This document shows positions 60,387 to 64,000 of a stretch of DNA of 64,000 nt, piece after piece. Under the pieces are notes generated by a model, which saw only the letters and a list, made by a program, of their open reading frames with translations, was not told the origin of the DNA and did no database searches. The translations under genes were made by a program, and so were the position numbers. The stretch lies in assembly GCA_934757155.1 (NCBI GenBank), contig CAKVLI010000002.1:1-64000 (forward strand), read 5' to 3'. The DNA is from an uncultured Candidatus Melainabacteria bacterium (GTDB taxonomy: Bacteria > Cyanobacteriota > Vampirovibrionia > Gastranaerophilales > Gastranaerophilaceae). Numbering within the stretch: position 1 is the stretch's first letter; every line of letters starts with the position of its first letter.

Positions 60387-61511
60387 TTACAAATCCCTCG
60401 ATTTATAGAACGCAATAATAGCACACAAAAATGCCAACGGCGGAAATGCCGCCGTGATAAGCGGATGCAAAACGCCTTTTTCTGCCAGCAAATCGAAGAA
60501 TGGCAGAGTTATATAATATACAAATATACATCCAATCGCAATTGTAAAACCGATTAATCTCTGTTCGCGAGGTTTTGAAAACCCTAGCAAGCAACCCATA
60601 ATTGCAAGCAGCACACATACAAACGGATGGAAAAATCTTTGCAAATACTTATTTAGCATCAATCTGTAATCTTCATCAAGATTTTCCTTCTTGAGCAAGG
60701 TAACATAGTTTTTCAAGTCACGGTTATTAATATCTCTATCACGCTTTGTCGAGTTAATCATAATAGTATATGCGTTTTCAGAGTCTTCGCCTTCAAGAAT
60801 ATTTAGTGAATCATAATTATTTACAGTCTGGAAAATACCTTCTGGACTGATATCATAAGAAGTTACATCCGACAAAATCCAACAAGGAGTTCCGTCTTTT
60901 GTGAATCCTTTGCGTCCATGTTGCCCTACCAACACATTTGATAAACCATGCAAGTCGTCAAAAATTTGCTTAGCAAAGTTCATCACGATTACATCCGACA
61001 TCTCTCCATTACAGAATTTTGAAACAACAATTGCTTGTTCAGGATTATTGTTCACATCTTTTTTAGTATAAATATACTGCGTAAGCGTTCTTCCGCCCTT
61101 AACTGCCTGAAGCTTTTGACAAGAATAAGGGATTAGTTTGTCATAAGTTATAAAACAAAAATAAGTAACGATAAGACTTAATACAAGTAACGGGCGCAAA
61201 ATTCTTGAAAAAGACATTCCAACCGCTCTGAATATCGTGAGTTCGGAATCCTTGCTCAACTTATCAAACGTAAATAAAGAACCTAATAACAAGCCTACAG
61301 GAAAAGCTTTGCCCAATATTTTCGGGACTTCGCAAAGAAGAATCAAAACACCTGTTTTTGCTGAATAAGTACCCGCAAGAACACCTTTTATCGTGTTTAA
61401 AAGCATTTCCGGCGCAATCCAAACAATTGTAAACAAAAGAATTGCAACAATTGTTGTAACTAAAACTTGTGTAAAAATGTATCTGTCATATATAGTAAAG
61501 AATTTCTTCAT
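60387..61511 (-). CDS. LptF/LptG family lipopolysaccharide export permease
   Basis: 374 residues, YjgP/YjgQ family. Membrane helices at both ends (about 12-120 and 285-370) flank a periplasmic beta-jellyroll domain. YIFTQVLVTTIVAILLF and KLSKDSELTIFRAVGMSFSR (coupling helix) are typical. Extracts lipopolysaccharide from the inner membrane together with LptB. Only one permease gene is here; the partner must be elsewhere or this forms a homodimer. Confidence 0.9.
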   Translation of the reverse strand: MKKFFTIYDRYIFTQVLVTTIVAILLFTIVWIAPEMLLNTIKGVLAGTYSAKTGVLILLCEVPKILGKAFPVGLLLGSLFTFDKLSKDSELTIFRAVGMSFSRILRPLLVLSLIVTYFCFITYDKLIPYSCQKLQAVKGGRTLTQYIYTKKDVNNNPEQAIVVSKFCNGEMSDVIVMNFAKQIFDDLHGLSNVLVGQHGRKGFTKDGTPCWILSDVTSYDISPEGIFQTVNNYDSLNILEGEDSENAYTIMINSTKRDRDINNRDLKNYVTLLKKENLDEDYRLMLNKYLQRFFHPFVCVLLAIMGCLLGFSKPREQRLIGFTIAIGCIFVYYITLPFFDLLAEKGVLHPLITAAFPPLAFLCAIIAFYKSRDL

Positions 61512-61513
61512 AT

Positions 61514-62239
61514 TTAGAGCTTGAAATCCTTTCCTAAGTAAAATTCTTTTGCAACAGGGTCATTTGCTACATCTGTACTCTTACCTTGAATTTTGATTTT
61601 TCCGTCAAAAATGACATACGCTCTATCTGTAATTGATAGTGTTGCTTTCGGGTTGTGGTCAGTAATCAAAACGCCCAAACCTTTTTCTTTCGAAATCTTA
61701 CGAATATTGTCTTTGATATCACCGATTGCAATAGGGTCAATACCTGCAAAAGGTTCGTCCAGAAGCATAAAATCAGGACTTGCGGCTAGCGCACGAGCGA
61801 TTTCAACCCTTCTTCTTTCACCACCGGAGAGAGCTACTGCAGGATATTTTCTCAATCTTGCAACACCAAACTCATCAAGCAATTCTTCCAACTTGTGTCC
61901 CTTTTCATTCACGGTCAGCTTGTCATTCATCTCTAATACAAGTTTAATATTTTCTTCAACAGTAAGTTTTCTAAAAATTGAATTTTCCTGCGGTAAATAC
62001 CCGATACCTGCCTTTGCACGCAGGTTCATCGGCCAAGTTGTAATATCTTTTCCGTCAATATGAACTGAGCCTGAATTAGGTTTTACCAACCCTACAATCA
62101 TATAGAATGTAGTTGTCTTACCGGCTCCGTTTGGTCCAAGAAGACATACAACCTCACCTTTATCCATAAAGAATGATATGTCGTTTACAACACTTCTGTC
62201 ACCATATATTTTAACAAGATTTTTTGCTTCAATCCTCAT
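61514..62239 (-). CDS. lptB: lipopolysaccharide export ATPase LptB
   Basis: 241 residues. Walker A GPNGAGKTTTFYMIVGLV (about 35-52), Q-loop YLPQENSIFRKLTVEENI, signature ALSGGERRRVEIARAL, Walker B MLLDEPFAGIDPIA, switch His ITDHN: all classic LptB wording. Powers the Lpt bridge. Two nt before the lptF/G gene. A TATAAT -10 box (62260-62265, minus) precedes it with RBS GGGGAG. Confidence 0.95.
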   Translation of the reverse strand: MRIEAKNLVKIYGDRSVVNDISFFMDKGEVVCLLGPNGAGKTTTFYMIVGLVKPNSGSVHIDGKDITTWPMNLRAKAGIGYLPQENSIFRKLTVEENIKLVLEMNDKLTVNEKGHKLEELLDEFGVARLRKYPAVALSGGERRRVEIARALAASPDFMLLDEPFAGIDPIAIGDIKDNIRKISKEKGLGVLITDHNPKATLSITDRAYVIFDGKIKIQGKSTDVANDPVAKEFYLGKDFKL

Positions 62240-62333
62240 CGCACTCCCCTTTTTAGTACATTATACAATAAATAGAAGAAATGCGCAGAAGAAATCAATT
62301 GTAAACAATTGTTAAGAATATGTTTAAAAAAGG

Positions 62334-62356
62334 GCAATTTAAGTTCGAAGAAATAC
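62334..62356 (+). promoter_or_regulatory. GCAATTT-N10-AAATAC promoter motif
   Basis: AAAAAAGGGCAATTT, 10 bp, AAATACTTTATATAATTG, then TAAGGTTAAAAAGGTTAATT. The whole series matches the leader of the 36654 (minus) gene. Confidence 0.55.
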
Positions 62357-62415
62357 TTTATATAATTGTAAGGTTAAAAAGGTTAATTAAAGCAATTTAA
62401 TTGTAGGAGGTCGTT

Positions 62416-63363
62416 ATGATATACGGCATATCAGGAATAGGCTACCCGATGGGTCTGGGGAATTACGGACTTGGGGCAACAGGTTCATACGGTTCGTATG
62501 ACAACTACATGCCGAGCATGATGGGAATGAACGGAATGACAGGAATGTACCCTTCTGTTTACGGTGCAGGTTACGGCATGATGGGGATGTATAATCCGAC
62601 ATTCATGGCACAAATGCAAAATCAGGTAGAAGAAATGCAGTTACAGCATGCCGGCAATATGCATTCAATGATGTTGAACAACGATGTTCGTGCAACAAGA
62701 GAAACCGATCAGGCAATCATCAATAAATTGTTAACAAATGCAAGTGTTCAACAGAATTTATCAAACCTTCAACACGCAGTTCGCGAAGGTAATCAAGACG
62801 GCATCTGTGAAGAATTTGATAAATTAAGAAATCAAGTATACCATACTTATAAAGACGAACTTAAAGCAAGAGGTTCAAAAGAAAATCCGGCTACAGCAGC
62901 AACAAGAATTGTAGAAATGTTGTATAGCAGCGTTGTATCAGCTCAAACAGGTGAAAACGTTACTTTGAGAAATGATATCATCAAATACGGCGATGGTGCA
63001 ATGATGAACGGTTTTATGAAGGGGTTCAGACAGGGACACCACGATAAATATATCGACGAAACCTTGAACCACTGTTTCGGTGATGACATCGACGAAAGAG
63101 GCTCTAAAGAAGTCAGACAAGGAATCGGCTATGTCGGAGGTAGCGTTGCAAGTATCGCAGAAAAAGGTTTGATTGGTGCCGGTGCAGGTGCAGCGATTTA
63201 CGGAGTTGGAAGTGGTGTAGCAAAAGGTTTAGCAGCTCCATTCGGTGCATTAAAGTCTTGGAAACCATTCAAACTCAAGCACTTTGGTAAAGCGGCCGCA
63301 ATCACAGCAGCTGTAGCGATGGTCGGTGATTTAATCTGGCAAATCGCAAGTCCTAAATCATAA
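62416..63363 (+). CDS. 315-residue protein with Gly/Met/Tyr-rich N-terminus, unknown function
   Basis: Residues 1-70 are low complexity (GLGATGSYGSYDNYMPSMMG, MNGMTGMYPSVYGAGYGMMG). A helical domain (about 75-225), a Gly-rich hydrophobic segment (IGAGAGAAIYGVGSGVAKGL, about 255-275) and a second hydrophobic segment near the end follow. RBS AGGAGG. No family recognised. The Gly/aromatic start recalls the 461-residue protein at 37897; the promoter is shared with the 169-residue coiled-coil gene. Confidence 0.7.
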   Translation: MIYGISGIGYPMGLGNYGLGATGSYGSYDNYMPSMMGMNGMTGMYPSVYGAGYGMMGMYNPTFMAQMQNQVEEMQLQHAGNMHSMMLNNDVRATRETDQAIINKLLTNASVQQNLSNLQHAVREGNQDGICEEFDKLRNQVYHTYKDELKARGSKENPATAATRIVEMLYSSVVSAQTGENVTLRNDIIKYGDGAMMNGFMKGFRQGHHDKYIDETLNHCFGDDIDERGSKEVRQGIGYVGGSVASIAEKGLIGAGAGAAIYGVGSGVAKGLAAPFGALKSWKPFKLKHFGKAAAITAAVAMVGDLIWQIASPKS

Positions 63364-63391
63364 TCAAGAAAAACTCCAACCTATTAACCAT

Positions 63392-63422
63392 AAAAAAAGC
63401 CGGAAAATATTCCGGCTTTTTA
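63392..63422 (+). terminator. terminator of the 315-residue gene
   Basis: AAAAAAAGCCGGAA/TTCCGGCTTTTT stem with a short AT loop. Confidence 0.9.
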
Positions 63423-63480
63423 CCTGCAAGCTTACGCTTGACATTCAAGCTTGATATTTTATTATAATATGGTGACCCGT

Positions 63481-63553
63481 TGGGGCGTCGCCAAGTGGTA
63501 AGGCACCTGGTTTTGGTCCAGGCATCTCGGAGGTTCGAATCCTTCCGCCCCAG
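63481..63553 (+). tRNA. tRNA-Gln (TTG)
   Basis: 73-nt cloverleaf: acceptor TGGGGCG/CGCCCCA with discriminator G, anticodon stem CCTGG/CCAGG around TTTTGGT (anticodon TTG), T-loop GTTCGAATC. CCA not encoded. The weak T-A first pair is typical of tRNA-Gln. Confidence 0.95.
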
Positions 63554-63561
63554 AATTATAG

Positions 63562-63593
63562 AAAGAGACATTTCGGTGTCTCTTTTTATTTTT
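63562..63593 (+). terminator. terminator after tRNA-Gln
   Basis: AAAGAGACA-TTTCGG-TGTCTCTTT followed by TTATTTTT. Confidence 0.85.
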
Positions 63594-63607
63594 AAAAAGG
63601 AGTAGGC

Positions 63608-64000
63608 ATGAAAAAGTTTTTATATTTAGTACTTTTAGCATTTCTGGCACTAGGAACATCTGCCTGCACAGATACAAAACTTATCGGAATGCAAAATCCT
63701 TGGACAGAATGTGCTATGAATATGCATTGTGCATCAAAGATTGCAGGCTTTAACTTTCCTCTAACGTTATCAAATTACACAGTTAGAGCCATGAAAGGTG
63801 TGTTTGAAGTTACTTATCCGTTGGACGAATTCAGAGAAGTTACAGTCAGAAAAAGCATGGACGAAGAAAACGGGCTTGATAACAGCGGAGATTATACAAA
63901 GTATGAGCATAACAAAGTTTTAACCTTAAAAAACGGAGTTGAAATTAATGTACGCGGAAACGGCGATAAGATAAATGTAATGTATTTTGCAGCGGAAAGC
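63608..64000 (+). CDS. exported protein, possible lipoprotein (3' end outside window)
   Basis: 131 codons are visible. Signal peptide MKKFLYLVLLAFLALGTSAC; the TSAC context is a weak lipobox, so lipid attachment is possible but not sure. The mature part begins MQNPWTECAMNMHCASKIAG, continues FPLTLSNYTVRAMKGVFEVT and is beta-rich. Ribosome-binding site AAAGGAG. No characterised family recognised. Confidence 0.7.
   Translation, partial: MKKFLYLVLLAFLALGTSACTDTKLIGMQNPWTECAMNMHCASKIAGFNFPLTLSNYTVRAMKGVFEVTYPLDEFREVTVRKSMDEENGLDNSGDYTKYEHNKVLTLKNGVEINVRGNGDKINVMYFAAES

Noticed and set aside
61593..62063. 156-codon plus-strand frame opposite lptB
   Set aside because: lptB on the minus strand has every ABC motif; the opposite frame is a shadow.
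62321..62360. Sigma-54 promoter (GGCA...) before the 62416 gene
   Set aside because: The GG is not followed by GC at the -12 position at the required 10-bp distance in any of the four motif copies.

Overview
The window is a chromosomal segment of an AT-rich, flagellated, diderm bacterium. Two flagellins, sigma-28-type promoters, a lipopolysaccharide-export operon, a TolC-type efflux channel, a proton-pumping pyrophosphatase and a cyanobacterial/chloroplast-like GAPDH fit the non-photosynthetic sister lineage of Cyanobacteria (Melainabacteria/Vampirovibrionia, in particular gut Gastranaerophilales). That placement is an inference from gene content and style; no database search was possible. 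No phage, plasmid, transposase, CRISPR array or rRNA operon was seen.

Layout. 0.2-7 kb: hppA, then gap flanked by a family of hairpin-bearing intergenic repeats (one copy upstream, two downstream), then mutS2 on an apparently leaderless mRNA. 7-16.3 kb: a radical SAM/AI-2E pair, an orphan Opp-type ABC ATPase, fabI, a cysteine-less thioredoxin-like protein, and a drug-efflux module (TolC-like channel divergent from marR-emrA-emrB, with a 22-bp palindrome between them). 16.4-22.2 kb: a 58-residue protein and a leftward three-gene operon of two large unknown membrane-associated proteins and a GH13 (GlgE-like) enzyme carrying an EF-hand. 22.4-29.8 kb: nadE, a TPR protein, dnaA, tRNA-Cys, rpsU, a repeat-rich gap, a sigma-28-driven small gene, lepB and a prenyl synthase. 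30-41 kb: first flagellin, unknown lineage-type proteins, a 2-hydroxyacid dehydrogenase, ruvB, yibE/F, a YhcH protein, more unknown flagellar-regulon candidates and the second flagellin. 40.9-46 kb: a leftward translation/secretion block (rpmG, tRNA-Trp, secE, nusG, rplK, rplA, parvulin, M24 peptidase, TrmH methylase). 46-53.2 kb: glmU, a GT2 and a tightly overlapped signalling operon (GAF/HD-GYP, TPR, two LuxR-type response regulators, pentapeptide-repeat protein). 53.3-64 kb: rpmB, clpP, a sigma-28-driven unknown protein, two lipid-linked-sugar glycosyltransferases, rplJ-rplL with an L10-type leader, the lptB-lptF/G-phosphodiester glycosidase operon, a Gly/Met/Tyr-rich protein, tRNA-Gln and a partial exported protein.

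The most interesting signal is regulatory. Three unknown genes (27727, 37696 minus, 54422) have textbook sigma-28 promoters (TAAAGTTT-N11-GYCGWWAW). Two of these have the same TTGTAACAAATT box exactly 12 bp upstream, and further copies of the box lie near other unknown genes. A second motif, GCAATTT-N10-AAATAC, precedes four other unknown genes (16426, 31377, 36654 minus, 62416). Together they outline a candidate motility-linked regulon of uncharacterised proteins.
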